From the NCBI GenBank assembly GCA_046330225.1, contig JAXLTD010000004.1:248001-312000 (forward strand): DNA of 64,000 nucleotides. The letters run 5' to 3'. The translations under genes and the position numbers were made by a program. Every line of letters begins with the position of its first letter. The first letter of the stretch is position 1. This DNA comes from CANJIV01 sp046330225. GTDB taxonomy: Bacteria; Actinomycetota; Thermoleophilia; Solirubrobacterales; Solirubrobacteraceae. Shown one piece after another: positions 1 through 10,068 of the stretch. Below the pieces are notes generated by a model. That model did no database searches and was not told where the DNA came from. It saw only the letters and a list, made by a program, of their open reading frames with translations.

Positions 1-443
1 AACAGCGCCTCGAGGTTGGCGACCGTGCCGCCGCCGGTCAGGTGGCCGATCCCGTCGTCCGGGAGGCCGAGCATTGCGGCGATCTGCGTGACCGCCTCAC
101 GCTCCATCCACGTCGTCGCGGGCCCGCCGTCCAGCGAGTGGTTGTTCGTGTTCACCAGCATCCCGGCGAGGTAGCCGGCCACCGCCGCCGGATGGGGCGG
201 CTTGAGCATCTGGCCGGCGAAGCGCGGGTGGAAGAACGGGTAGTTCGTGTCCATCCGCTGTGCGAACGCCGACAGCGCCGCGTCGAGCGCCGCCGGGTCG
301 AGCGCGGTCGACGGGTGGGCGGCGTAGGGGCCGAAGCGGTCCTCCCAGTCGGCGACGAGGCGCATCGCCGCGGGCACGAGGGCCTCGATCTGGGCGCGCC
401 GGCTGTCGAGCGGCCCGGCGGCGAAGTCATCCCGGTCAGACAT
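1..443 (-). CDS. PLP-dependent decarboxylase, group II (3' end outside window)
   Basis: The N-terminal 147 residues of a pyridoxal-phosphate amino-acid decarboxylase of the glutamate/aromatic/aspartate decarboxylase fold. The ATG at 443-441 opens a frame with no stop to the window edge. Family landmarks are visible: a region resembling NxNSxxLDGGPATTxME (here NNHSLDGGPATTWMERE) and the HLTGGGTVANLEAL stretch that begins the large PLP domain. The catalytic lysine would lie beyond the window, so substrate specificity cannot be judged. It is divergent from purH with a 98-base gap that must hold both promoters. The family call is strong and the exact substrate is unknown. Confidence 0.85.
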   Translation of the reverse strand, partial: MSDRDDFAAGPLDSRRAQIEALVPAAMRLVADWEDRFGPYAAHPSTALDPAALDAALSAFAQRMDTNYPFFHPRFAGQMLKPPHPAAVAGYLAGMLVNTNNHSLDGGPATTWMEREAVTQIAAMLGLPDDGIGHLTGGGTVANLEAL

Positions 444-528
444 GGCGACACGGTATCCCGCAGCTCACGGCGGCGCCCGGCACGGGCGCGCCCGTCCAGG
501 CCAGCCCGCCGCGCCCGGTCGCGCCGGA

Positions 529-541
529 TATGCTCGCCGGG
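529..541 (+). promoter_or_regulatory. Likely -10 element and leaderless start of purH
   Basis: TATGCT at 529-534 lies 7 bases before the purH ATG. That spacing would place the transcription start at or next to the A of the ATG. No Shine-Dalgarno sequence is present. The same hexamer-plus-7 arrangement recurs before several other genes in this window, which strengthens the reading. Confidence 0.5.
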
Positions 542-2130
<1,589 letters not shown>

Positions 2131-2131
<1 letters not shown>

Positions 2132-2529
2132 TGGACATCCAGCGGATCTCGTCGGGCGTTCCCTTCGAGGACACCGTGGCCTACTCCCGGGCCGTGCGCG
2201 TCGGGGACACCGTGCTGGTCAGCGGCACGACCGCGGCGACGCCCGACGGCGCGATCGCCGGCGGCGGGGACGCCTACCTGCAGGCCAAAGCGGCGCTCGA
2301 GACGATCGCCGCCGCGCTGTCCGCAGCGGGCGCGTCGCTCGACGACGTCGTCCAGACCCGGATGTACGTGACGGAGATCTCCCGCTGGGAGGAGGTCGGC
2401 CGGGCCCACGCCGAGGCCTTCGCTGCGGCACGGCCGGTCACCACCATGGTCGAGGTGTCCAGCCTCGTCGATCCCCGGATGCTCGTGGAGATCGAGGCCG
2501 TGGCGGTCGTGCGGCGCCCCGCCGGGTAG
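2131..2529 (+). CDS. RidA/YjgF/Rut family protein
   Basis: A 132-aa protein of the RidA family. Characterised members hydrolyse reactive enamine/imine intermediates such as 2-aminoacrylate. Typical elements are the early VSGTTA strand, DVVQTRMYVTEI in the middle, and the C-terminal DPRMLVEIEAVAVV, which carries the arginine used by active members for the substrate carboxylate. The ATG overlaps the purH TGA by one base, so both genes share a transcript. Pairing with purH may be convenience rather than pathway. The RidA subgroup is not assigned. Confidence 0.9.
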
Positions 2530-2615
2530 GGCGCGCCTGCGCCCCGTCCGGGGGAGGTCGGTACCGTGTGGGGGCTGGCGCTCCCTCTGCCGCTGCGCGC
2601 CAGCGCCCGATTCGC

Positions 2616-3584
2616 ATGCCTGACTCCCCGCCCCGCCAGCGCCGCGTCTCGTCGCACAGCGTCCATCGCCGCCGGCGCCTGATCGCGCTCGTCGTCGCGA
2701 TCGCCGTGCTCGCGGTGGGGGTCGACGCTGTTCGCGGCGACAGCACGAGCGGGTGGGGCGGAAGCCTCAACACCGGCAACGGCATCCGCGCCGCGATCGA
2801 GGTCCCGTGGATCCAGCGGCCCAAGGACGCGTTCGGCCGCGAGGTCGATGTCAACGGCCTTCCCGTGGCCGCCTCCCAGCAGGAGGTCCTCGCCAAGCTG
2901 ATCAAGACGGGCAAGCCGGTCTTCTGCGCCGGGGGCACGAAGCCCTACATCTCGCTCACATTCGACGACGGCCCGAGCAAGGAGGGCGAGCGCGTCGTGA
3001 ACCTGTTGCGCGCCGACCGCCAGCGCGCCTCGTTCTTCCTGATCGGCAACAGCGTCACCGAGTTCCCGCAGGAGGTGCCCAAGCGCCTCGAGGCCGGCGA
3101 CGTGGGCGACCACTCGATGTCGCACCCCGACCTCACGACGCTCGGGCCCGCGGACCGGGCTGCCGAGATCGGGAACGCGCGGAACAAGATCCAGAACGCC
3201 AGCGGCGCCGCGGTCACCACCTTCCGGCCCCCGTATGGCGCCCGGGACGACTCCGTCGACGCCGCGATTGCCAAGCAAGGCTTGCTCAGCGTGATGTGGA
3301 ACGTCGACAGCGAGGACTGGCAGGGGCTCGACCAGGCCACCCTGGAGCAGAAGGTGTTCCCGAACCTCAAGCCCGGCGCGATCATCCTCTTCCACGAGAC
3401 GAAGGACAACACGGCGCAGTTCCTGCCGGGCCTGCTCAAGGAGATGAAGAAGCGCGGCCTGCGCTCGGTCACGGTGCCCGAGCTGCTCGCGCTGGACCCG
3501 CCGTCGGACCAGAAGCTCGCCGAAGGGGACACGGCCTGCGAGGCCAGCATCAACGGCGAGGGCGGCAACGTCCCCGCCGGCTGA
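2616..3584 (+). CDS. Membrane-anchored polysaccharide deacetylase (NodB domain)
   Basis: A carbohydrate esterase 4-type deacetylase expected to remove N-acetyl groups from cell-wall or exported polysaccharide outside the cytoplasmic membrane. The 322-aa protein starts with an Arg-rich stretch and one hydrophobic segment (about residues 22-38), acting as a signal anchor. The NodB domain shows all main motifs: LTFDDGP with Asp117-Asp118, the metal-binding HSMSH (His166 and His170) and RPPYG. The ATG at 2616 is preferred; an in-frame GTG at 2568 would add 16 residues. No clear Shine-Dalgarno precedes either. The gene is monocistronic in appearance, with a tRNA on the other strand behind it. Confidence 0.92.
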   Translation: MPDSPPRQRRVSSHSVHRRRRLIALVVAIAVLAVGVDAVRGDSTSGWGGSLNTGNGIRAAIEVPWIQRPKDAFGREVDVNGLPVAASQQEVLAKLIKTGKPVFCAGGTKPYISLTFDDGPSKEGERVVNLLRADRQRASFFLIGNSVTEFPQEVPKRLEAGDVGDHSMSHPDLTTLGPADRAAEIGNARNKIQNASGAAVTTFRPPYGARDDSVDAAIAKQGLLSVMWNVDSEDWQGLDQATLEQKVFPNLKPGAIILFHETKDNTAQFLPGLLKEMKKRGLRSVTVPELLALDPPSDQKLAEGDTACEASINGEGGNVPAG

Positions 3585-3590
3585 CCGGGA

Positions 3591-3663
3591 TGCGCCCCCT
3601 GGGACTCGAACCCAGACCGCCGGGTTAAAAGCCCGGTACTCTGACCAGTTGAGTTAGAGGCGC
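3591..3663 (-). tRNA. tRNA-Lys (anticodon TTT)
   Basis: Reading the minus strand, a 73-nt cloverleaf folds fully. The 7-bp acceptor pairs GCGCCTC with GGGGCGC, the D arm is ACTC/GAGT, the anticodon stem is CCGGG/CCCGG around loop CTTTTAA, and the T arm is CTGGG-TTCGAGT-CCCAG. The discriminator is A. CCA is not encoded. The anticodon TTT reads lysine AAA and AAG. Confidence 0.97.
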
Positions 3664-3686
3664 GCGGCGATTGTGCCACGCGCCGC

Positions 3687-4208
3687 TCAGCGGGCCTCCT
3701 CGGCCGGCCGCAGCACCAGGATCTCGCCGGGCGCGTGCTCGAGCAGCCAGGCGATGTCAGCGGCGTCGAAGCCGTGGCCGTGGTCGTCGGTCGCGCTGAC
3801 CACGATCCGTTCGTAGCGCTCGTGCTCGGTGAGCTGGCGCAGGGCGTGGCGCAGCGTGCGCCCGCGCTCGATGCGGCCGTCGCACTCGACGCCGTTGGGC
3901 AGGGCGCGCCGCTCGATCGTCTCGAGCATCGGCAGCGCCCGGTCCGCCTCGCCCGGCAGCGCGGCGTCGAGGGGCAGGTCGCGCGGGACGGTGGCGAGGT
4001 AGACGGGGACGAGCAGCGAGCCCTCCGCCCGGGCAAGCCGCAAGGCCGCGTCGAGCGCCCGCTTGGAAAGGCTGTTCGCCGTGAACGGGAAGACGATGCG
4101 CCGCGAGCGCGGGGTCAGGCGGGATCGGCGGCGGCGCACGAGCAGCCAGGCGGCGACCGCGCCGGCGCCGGCGGCGAGCCCGATGGCGAGCCAGGCCGCC
4201 TCGCTCAC
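3687..4208 (-). CDS. Membrane-anchored universal-stress-like protein at the end of the kdp operon
   Basis: A 173-aa protein with one N-terminal transmembrane helix (about residues 4-22, then RRRRSR) and a cytoplasmic Usp-like alpha/beta domain starting at RRIVFPFTANSLSKRALDAAL. Late strands include ERIVVSATDDHGHG and GEILVLRPAEE. The usual Usp ATP loop GxxGS is not evident. The GTG start at 4208 overlaps the stop of the KdpD N-terminal gene by 4 bases (GTGA), so it is translationally coupled and the last gene of the kdp run. A role in sensing potassium or c-di-AMP is inference from position. It could also simply tether the neighbouring soluble KdpD module to the membrane. Confidence 0.75.
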   Translation of the reverse strand: MSEAAWLAIGLAAGAGAVAAWLLVRRRRSRLTPRSRRIVFPFTANSLSKRALDAALRLARAEGSLLVPVYLATVPRDLPLDAALPGEADRALPMLETIERRALPNGVECDGRIERGRTLRHALRQLTEHERYERIVVSATDDHGHGFDAADIAWLLEHAPGEILVLRPAEEAR

Positions 4209-5350
4209 GGCGCCTCCCCGCGGTCCAGGAGGGAGCGGTCGGCGACGATGCGGACGTCGACGCCCGGGAGCCGGCGGACCAGGCGCATGGCCAGGGGCTC
4301 GCCCAGCCGGGCCAGGCCGGAGCGCGGGCGCGGCGCCCCCACCAGGATGTAGGTGGCGCCGCGGTCCTGGGCCACGCGCACCGCAGCCTCGGCGACGTCG
4401 TCGCCCTCCTCGATGAGCAGCCGGGCGCCGAGCACCGAGGCGAGCCGGCGCAGCGCCTCGGTCGCCTCGCGCTCCGCGGCGCTCGGCTCGCGCTCGCTCG
4501 AGCGCACCCACAGGAGGTCGAGGTCGGCGCCGAGCCGCTGGGCCGAGCGCCACGCGCGGCGCACGACGCGCTGAGAGCGGGGCTCGGGCGTGATGAGGGC
4601 CAGCAGGCGCTCGCCGACCGCCTGCTGGGCGGAGGCCCTGACGAGGCGGTCCTCCCGGGTGCCGAGCAGTTCGCGCTCGGCCCGGCCGGCGACCAGGCGC
4701 CGCGTCTCGACGTCTTCGGCGACCTGGCGCAGGGCCACCTCGCGCAGCGCGCCGAGGTGCTCGATGCGGAAGAAGTTGTTGAGCGCCGCCTCGATCGGGC
4801 GGCCCGGGTAGACCTTGCCGCTGCGCAGCCGCTCGATGAGCGCCTCGGGAGTGAGGTCGATGAGGACGATCTCGTCGGCGCCCTCGAGCACCGAGTCGGG
4901 CACGGTCTCGCGCACGCGCGTGCCGGTCAGCTCCGTCACCCGGTCGTTGAGGCTCTCGAGGTGCTGGACGTTGACGGTCGAGTAGACCTCGATTCCCGCC
5001 GCGAGCAGGTCGTCGACGTCCTCGTAGCGCTTGGGATGCTCGAGGCCCGGGACGTTCGTGTGGGCCAGCTCGTCGACGAGGCACAGCTCCGGAAGGCGCT
5101 GCAGCACCGCCGGCAGGTCCATCTCCTCGAGCTCGCTCCCCCGGTAGTCGATCGTCCGCCGCGGCACGAGCTCGAGCCCCTCGGCCTGGGCGATCGTCTC
5201 CGCCCGGCCGTGCTCCTCGAGGTAGCCGATGACCACGTCGCGGCCCGCCTCGGCCTCGGCCTGGCCCTCCTGGAGCATGCGGTAGGTCTTGCCGACGCCG
5301 GCCGCCATGCCGAGGAAGACCTTGAAGCGGCCGCGCTGGCCGTTGGCCAT
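4205..5350 (-). CDS. KdpD N-terminal sensor module without kinase domains
   Basis: A 381-aa protein corresponding only to the first part of KdpD. The KdpD domain starts at residue 9 with Walker A GMAAGVGKT (residues 14-22), followed by LVDELAHTN and the VNVQHLESLND stretch. A Usp-like domain follows (about residues 245-375, with LLALITPEPRS and ATYILVGAPRPRSGL). Full-length KdpD is about 850-900 aa; the DUF4118 membrane region, HisKA and HATPase are absent here and sit in a separate gene at 10740-12182. The start overlaps the kdpB stop by one base. In other bacteria this cytoplasmic half modulates the kinase, and in S. aureus it binds c-di-AMP. Whether it acts in trans here is inference. Confidence 0.9.
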   Translation of the reverse strand: MANGQRGRFKVFLGMAAGVGKTYRMLQEGQAEAEAGRDVVIGYLEEHGRAETIAQAEGLELVPRRTIDYRGSELEEMDLPAVLQRLPELCLVDELAHTNVPGLEHPKRYEDVDDLLAAGIEVYSTVNVQHLESLNDRVTELTGTRVRETVPDSVLEGADEIVLIDLTPEALIERLRSGKVYPGRPIEAALNNFFRIEHLGALREVALRQVAEDVETRRLVAGRAERELLGTREDRLVRASAQQAVGERLLALITPEPRSQRVVRRAWRSAQRLGADLDLLWVRSSEREPSAAEREATEALRRLASVLGARLLIEEGDDVAEAAVRVAQDRGATYILVGAPRPRSGLARLGEPLAMRLVRRLPGVDVRIVADRSLLDRGEAP

Positions 5351-7410
5351 CAGGCTCCGAACAGGTTGTGGACCACGAGGTCGACGAGCTTGATGCCGAT
5401 GAACGGCACGATCAACCCCCCGACGCCGTAGATCAGCAGGTTGCGCCGCAGCAGCGAGGTGGCGCCCGATGGCCGGTAGCGGACGCCGCGGAGCGCCAGC
5501 GGGACGAGCAGGGGGATGATGAGCGCGTTGAAGATGATCGCGCTGATGATCGCCGACTGCGGGGTGCCGAGGTTCATGATGTTCAGGTCGTCGAGCGGCC
5601 CCGTCGGCTTGCCGGCGACCGCGTAGGTGGCGGCGAAGATCGCCGGGAGGATCGCGAAGTACTTCGCGACGTCGTTGGCGATCGAGAACGTCGTGAGCGC
5701 GCCGCGCGTGATCAGCAGCTGCTTGCCCACCTCGACGATCTCGATGAGCTTCGTGGGGTTCGAGTCGAGGTCGACCATGTTGCCCGCCTCGCGGGCGGCC
5801 TGCGTGCCGGTGTTCATCGTCACGCCGACGTCGGCCTGGGCGAGCGCGGGCGCGTCGTTCGTGCCGTCGCCGGTCATCGCCACGAGCCGGCCCTCGGCCT
5901 GCTCGGCGCGGATGAGCTCGAGCTTCTTCTCCGGGGTCGCCTCGGCGAGGAAGTCGTCCACGCCGGCCTCGTCGGCGATCTTCGCGGCGGTGAGCCGGTT
6001 GTCGCCGGTCACCATGACGGTGCGGATGCCCATCGACCGGAGCTGGTCGAAGCGCTCGCGCATCCCCTCCTTCACGACGTCCTTGAGGTAGATCACGCCG
6101 AGGACCTGGGAGTCCTGGGCGACGGCGAGCGGCGTCCCGCCCTCGCGGGCCACGCGCTCGATCGCGGGCTGGAGCGCCGCGGGAGCCTGGCCGCCCTCCT
6201 CGGTGATCCAGGCGAGGATCGCGTCTCCGGCGCCCTTCCGCAGCCGGTGCCCGCCGTAGTCGACGCCGCTCATGCGGGTCTCGGCGGTGAACGGCACGAA
6301 CTCGGCGTCGGCCGCTGCGAGCTCGTGCTCGCGGATGCCGTACTGCTTGGCGAGCACGACGATCGAGCGGCCCTCCGGAGTCTCGTCGGCCAGCGAGCTG
6401 AGCTGGGCCGCTTCGGCGAGCTGTGCCTCGGCGACGCCCGGCATGGGGATGAACTCCGACGCCTGGCGGTTCCCCAGCGTGATCGTCCCGGTCTTGTCGA
6501 GCAGGAGCACGTCGACGTCCCCGGACGCCTCGACGGCCCGCCCGGAGAGGGCGAGGACGTTGCGGCGCACGAGACGGTCCATGCCGGCGATGCCGATGGC
6601 GGACAGCAGCGCCCCGATGGTCGTCGGGATGAGGGCGACGAGCAAGGCGATGAGCGTGGCCAGGGAGACGGCCGTGCCCGCGAACGTCGCGAACGGCTGC
6701 AACGCCACCACGACGAACAGGAAGATGATGGTGAGGCCGGAGAGGAGGATGCCGAGCGCGATCTCGTTCGGCGTCTTGCGCCGGTCAGCGCCCTCGACGA
6801 GGGCGATCATGCGGTCCAGGAAGGACTGGCCCGGCTCCTGCGTGATCTCGACCACGATGCGGTCCGACAGCACCCGGGTGCCGCCGGTCACGGCGCTGCG
6901 GTCGCCGCCCGCTTCGCGGATGACCGGGGCGGACTCGCCGGTGATGGCGGATTCGTCCACCGAGGCGATGCCCTCGATGACGGTGCCGTCGCCCGGGATG
7001 GTCTCGCCGGCCGCGACGACGACGACGTCGCCGCGCGCCAAGTCGGAGGCCGGCCGCTCCGAGCCGTCCCGCAGGCGGGCCGTCATGTCCGTGCGCATCG
7101 AGCGCAAGGCGTCGGCCTGGGCCTTGCCGCGGCCCTCGGCGACCGCCTCGGCGAGGTTGCCGAACACGACGGTGAGCCACAGCCAGAACGCCACGACGAA
7201 GGTGAACCACGCGGCCTCGTGGCCGCCGCCCGCGTCGACGCCCAGCACCTGCAGGATCCACAGCGCCGTCGTGAACACGGCGCCGACCTCGACGACGAAC
7301 ATCACGGGGTTGCGCACCATGTCGCGGGGATCGAGCTTGCGCAGGCTGGCCAGCAGCGCCGGCCCGAGGATCGAGGGCTCGAACATGGAGGTGGGCTGGC
7401 GGTCGCTCAT
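5350..7410 (-). CDS. kdpB: Potassium-transporting ATPase subunit B (P-type ATPase)
   Basis: The catalytic ATP-hydrolysing subunit of the high-affinity K+ pump KdpFABC. Its 686 aa are normal for the family. P-type landmarks are all present: TGES at 157-160, the phosphorylated aspartate in DKTGTITLGN (Asp305), MTGDGTNDAPALAQADVGVTMNTGTQAAREAGNMVDLDSNPTKLI, and several hydrophobic helices. The ATG at 7410 overlaps the kdpC stop by 4 bases. The gene lies after kdpC rather than between kdpA and kdpC, which is not the usual order. It is in the cytoplasmic membrane. Confidence 0.97.
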   Translation of the reverse strand: MSDRQPTSMFEPSILGPALLASLRKLDPRDMVRNPVMFVVEVGAVFTTALWILQVLGVDAGGGHEAAWFTFVVAFWLWLTVVFGNLAEAVAEGRGKAQADALRSMRTDMTARLRDGSERPASDLARGDVVVVAAGETIPGDGTVIEGIASVDESAITGESAPVIREAGGDRSAVTGGTRVLSDRIVVEITQEPGQSFLDRMIALVEGADRRKTPNEIALGILLSGLTIIFLFVVVALQPFATFAGTAVSLATLIALLVALIPTTIGALLSAIGIAGMDRLVRRNVLALSGRAVEASGDVDVLLLDKTGTITLGNRQASEFIPMPGVAEAQLAEAAQLSSLADETPEGRSIVVLAKQYGIREHELAAADAEFVPFTAETRMSGVDYGGHRLRKGAGDAILAWITEEGGQAPAALQPAIERVAREGGTPLAVAQDSQVLGVIYLKDVVKEGMRERFDQLRSMGIRTVMVTGDNRLTAAKIADEAGVDDFLAEATPEKKLELIRAEQAEGRLVAMTGDGTNDAPALAQADVGVTMNTGTQAAREAGNMVDLDSNPTKLIEIVEVGKQLLITRGALTTFSIANDVAKYFAILPAIFAATYAVAGKPTGPLDDLNIMNLGTPQSAIISAIIFNALIIPLLVPLALRGVRYRPSGATSLLRRNLLIYGVGGLIVPFIGIKLVDLVVHNLFGA

Positions 7411-8057
7411 CGGCGGGCCTCCCGGTCGATCGCGATGTTCAGCTTCAGGACGTTCACGCCGGGCTCGCCCAGGAGGAGCAGCGACCGGCCGTCGGTCGCG
7501 TCCGCAATCAGCTGGCGGACCCGGATCAGCGGGATTCCGCGCACTCGGGCCACGCGGTTGGCTTGGATGCCGGCGTTGCGCTTGGAGATGTGGGGGTCGA
7601 CGTTCGACGCGGAGGTCTGCACCGCGTCGTTCGGGACGTCCCGGCGGCGCAGCCCCGGGGTGAACGGGCGCTCGAGCGCGACGTAGGCGTCGGCGGAGCC
7701 GGCGATCGCGTCGCGCAGGTCCCGGCTGTTGGGGCCGAGGTTCGAGAACGCGGTCGCCGCGGGGTTGTTGCCGGTCACCGACGGCCGGGTCTGGAAGTAG
7801 CGGGGATCGGGTGCGAAGAGCGGATTCCCGTCGGCGTCGCGCTTCGGCCGGCCGTCGGGGCCGAGGACGGGCTTGGTGAAGTCCTGCCCGAGCAGCCGGG
7901 AGCCGACGTCGCGGCCGTCGGCCTGGATGCGGCTGCCGTTGGCGGCGTTCGGGAACACGGCCTGGCCGGCACCGGTCATGGCCAGCGGGTAGGCCAGGCC
8001 GAGGAGGACCGTGAAGACGATGATCGCGAGGACGCCGGTGCGGATGTCGTTGCGCAT
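7407..8057 (-). CDS. kdpC: Potassium-transporting ATPase subunit C
   Basis: The accessory subunit that stabilises KdpA-KdpB and raises nucleotide affinity. It is 216 aa, slightly longer than the usual 190 or so. One N-terminal transmembrane helix (residues 8-28) precedes conserved elements: GSRLLGQDF, YFQTRPS, TSASNVDPHIS and the C-terminal LNIAIDREAR. A spacer around residues 66-85 (GPDGRPKRDADGNPLFAPD) adds to the length. It lies 3 bases after kdpA and overlaps kdpB by 4 bases, so the three are one translational unit in the order A-C-B. Confidence 0.96.
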   Translation of the reverse strand: MRNDIRTGVLAIIVFTVLLGLAYPLAMTGAGQAVFPNAANGSRIQADGRDVGSRLLGQDFTKPVLGPDGRPKRDADGNPLFAPDPRYFQTRPSVTGNNPAATAFSNLGPNSRDLRDAIAGSADAYVALERPFTPGLRRRDVPNDAVQTSASNVDPHISKRNAGIQANRVARVRGIPLIRVRQLIADATDGRSLLLLGEPGVNVLKLNIAIDREARR

Positions 8058-8060
8058 GGG

Positions 8061-9794
8061 CTAGAAGAGCTGGTCGGTCAGGCTCTGCACGATCGGGCCG
8101 AGCAGGAGCGCAGGGACGAAGGTCAGGAGGGCCACCAGGGCGATGGCCCCGAGGAGGAGGGCGCCGAAGACCGGCGTGTCGGTGCGCATCGTCCCGGGGC
8201 CGGGCGGCGCGATCCGCTTTCCGGCGAGCGCACCGGCGACGGCGAGGGCGGCGAGGAGCGGGATGAAGCGTCCGCCGATCATCGTCAGGCCGCCGAGGAG
8301 GTCGGCGAAGGTGATGCCGAACGATCCTGAGTTCCCGGGCGCGTTGGGCTGGACGAAGCCGGTGAACCCGGCGAACGCGGAGCCGTTGTTGTTCCCCTGG
8401 GACATGTAGGCGTAGAGGGTCTCGCCGAAGCCCTGAGGCCCGGACGCGGACATCGACGGCGCCCCCCACTTCGTGGCCAGCGAGAGGGCGGTGACGGTCA
8501 GCACCATCACCGGCATGAACAGCGTCCCGATCGCGACGAGCTTGATCTCGCGCGCCTCGATCTTCTTGCCGAGGTACTCAGGGGTGCGCCCGACCATGAG
8601 TCCCGACAGGAACACGGCGAGCAGGACGAAGAGCAGCATGCCGTAGAGGCCCGAGCCGACGCCGCCAAAGATGACCTCGCCGGTGCCCATGTTCGCGAGG
8701 GGCACCGCGGAGCCGAGTCCCGTGAGGGACTCCATCGCGGCGTTCACCGCGCCGCAGGAGGTCACGGTGGTGATGGCCGCGAACATCGAGGGGCCGATCT
8801 CGCCGAAGCGCACGTCCTTGCCCTCGAGGTTGCCGCCGGCGATGCCGGCCAGGTGCTGGGCGGGCGAGCCGTGGGTTTCGGCGGCGTAGACGATCGCGAT
8901 GCCCGCGACGAGCCACACGAGCATCACGCCGTAAAGCATCCAGCCCTGGCGCCGGCGCCCGGCCATCCGCCCGAACGTCGCGGTGAGCGCCGCCGGGATC
9001 GCGAGGATCAGGAGCATCTCGACGTAGTTCGTGAGGGCCGAGGGGTTCTCGAACGGCATCGCCGAGTTCACGTTGAAGAAGCCGCCGCCGTTGGTCCCCA
9101 GCTCTTTGATGACTTCCTGCGAGGCCACCGGGCCGAGCGCGAGCGTCTGGCTGGCGCCGGTGAGCGTCTTGAGGTCGGCGTAGGCGCCGAGCGACTGGAT
9201 GACGCCCTGCGAGATCAGGAAGATCCCGACGACGATCGAGATCGGCAGCAGGATGTAGAGCACCGACCGGGTCAGGTCCGCCCAGAAGTTGCCGAGGCTG
9301 GCGCCGGAGCGGCTGACGATGCCGCGGATGACCGCGATCGCCACGGCGATGCCGACGGCGGCCGACACGAAGTTCTGCACGGCCAGGCCGGCCATCTGGC
9401 TGAAGTAGGAGAGGGTGGTCTCGCCCGCGTAGAACTGCCAGTTGGTGTTCGTGACGAACGACGAGGTCGTGTTGAACGAGACGTCCCACGGCGCCGCCCC
9501 GAAGCCCTCCGGATTCCACGGGTGGATCGACTGCGTGCGCAGGATGAGGTAGAGCAGCAGCCAGGACGCGGCGCTGAAAACCAGGACGCTGCGGGCGTAG
9601 GCCTTCCAGTCCTGGCCGGCCTTCGGGTCCGTGGCGATGAGACGGTAGATCCCGCGTTCGACGGGACCGAGCACCCGGGCGAGCAGCACCGGCTCGCCCC
9701 CGAACACGCGCGCCATGTAGCCGCCGAGCACCGGCACGATCGCGGTGAGAAGTGCCACGAAGACGATCAGCTGCAGCCAGCCGTTGGCGGTCAT
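8061..9794 (-). CDS. kdpA: Potassium-transporting ATPase subunit A (K+ channel-like)
   Basis: The K+-selective channel-like subunit of Kdp, 577 aa, with about ten membrane helices. All four selectivity-filter regions of the KdpA family are recognisable: TNTNWQFYAGE, GTNGGGFFNVNSAMPFENP, TSCGAVNAAMESL and NNNGSAFAGF. The ATG at 9794 directly follows the kdpF stop with no spacer, so the two are almost certainly coupled. Confidence 0.97.
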   Translation of the reverse strand: MTANGWLQLIVFVALLTAIVPVLGGYMARVFGGEPVLLARVLGPVERGIYRLIATDPKAGQDWKAYARSVLVFSAASWLLLYLILRTQSIHPWNPEGFGAAPWDVSFNTTSSFVTNTNWQFYAGETTLSYFSQMAGLAVQNFVSAAVGIAVAIAVIRGIVSRSGASLGNFWADLTRSVLYILLPISIVVGIFLISQGVIQSLGAYADLKTLTGASQTLALGPVASQEVIKELGTNGGGFFNVNSAMPFENPSALTNYVEMLLILAIPAALTATFGRMAGRRRQGWMLYGVMLVWLVAGIAIVYAAETHGSPAQHLAGIAGGNLEGKDVRFGEIGPSMFAAITTVTSCGAVNAAMESLTGLGSAVPLANMGTGEVIFGGVGSGLYGMLLFVLLAVFLSGLMVGRTPEYLGKKIEAREIKLVAIGTLFMPVMVLTVTALSLATKWGAPSMSASGPQGFGETLYAYMSQGNNNGSAFAGFTGFVQPNAPGNSGSFGITFADLLGGLTMIGGRFIPLLAALAVAGALAGKRIAPPGPGTMRTDTPVFGALLLGAIALVALLTFVPALLLGPIVQSLTDQLF

Positions 9795-9884
9795 CTACAG
9801 CTTCTCCCCGCGGATGAGCGCGTAGAAGAGGTAGCCGGCGAGGCCGGCCGAGACGGCGAGCGCGATGGCCTGCAGCGCCGTCAT
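9795..9884 (-). CDS. kdpF: KdpF small membrane subunit
   Basis: A 29-aa peptide beginning MTALQAIALAVSAG and ending FYALIRGEKL. It is a single hydrophobic helix with the short charged tail typical of KdpF, which sits between KdpA and KdpB and stabilises the complex. Its stop (9797-9795) abuts the kdpA start, and its ATG overlaps the stop of the upstream 26-aa gene (ATGA). Its small size means it is easily missed by gene callers. Confidence 0.88.
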   Translation of the reverse strand: MTALQAIALAVSAGLAGYLFYALIRGEKL

Positions 9885-9961
9885 ATGCGGTCGAGCCCCT
9901 TGATCGCCAGGAAGCAGAGCGCGAAGGCCGCGAGGGCCAGGGCAACGGAGATGGCGTCCAT
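9881..9961 (-). CDS. 26-aa membrane micro-peptide heading the kdp operon
   Basis: A frame from ATG 9961 to TGA 9881 encodes MDAISVALALAAFALC... ending IKGLDRI, 26 aa. It is one hydrophobic helix followed by a short Lys/Asp/Arg tail. Its stop overlaps the kdpF start by 4 bases, the same coupling used throughout the operon, which supports real translation. It resembles a KdpF-like helix but is a separate peptide. Short hydrophobic ORFs in this position occur in other actinobacterial kdp operons as far as I recall. No function is known; a second accessory helix of the complex or a regulatory leader peptide are both possible. Confidence 0.6.
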   Translation of the reverse strand: MDAISVALALAAFALCFLAIKGLDRI

Positions 9962-10027
9962 GAACCGCAGTCTCCGCCTGCGGGCATCAGGCGCCCGTGG
10001 GCGTTCGCACGCGGGCCGTCAAGATGG

Positions 10028-10047
10028 CGTCAAGGGGTTTCCGAGGC
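10028..10047 (-). promoter_or_regulatory. Two CTTGACG direct repeats upstream of the kdp structural operon
   Basis: On the minus strand CTTGACG occurs twice with an 11-base period, between the kdpE hairpin and the 26-aa gene. One TTGACG could be a -35 box, or the pair could be a KdpE binding site, since response regulators of this family bind direct repeats. No convincing -10 follows at 17 bases, so this is a weak call. Confidence 0.3.
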
Positions 10048-10064
10048 CTGCCGCCCCGGAAACC
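10036..10064 (-). terminator. Hairpin behind kdpE, possible terminator
   Basis: Perfect 8-bp inverted repeat GGTTTCCG / CGGAAACC with a 13-base loop, starting 5 bases past the kdpE stop on the minus strand. No T-run follows, as is common in GC-rich actinobacteria. It separates kdpE from the kdp structural genes and may terminate or attenuate read-through. Confidence 0.45.
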
Positions 10065-10068
10065 TGGC

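Noticed and set aside
3687..4208. Reading the Usp-like protein as a direct c-di-AMP receptor because of FTAN near its start
   Set aside because: The S. aureus KdpD c-di-AMP motif needs a spaced Ser-x-Ser and FTAxY; only FTA is seen, so no claim is made.
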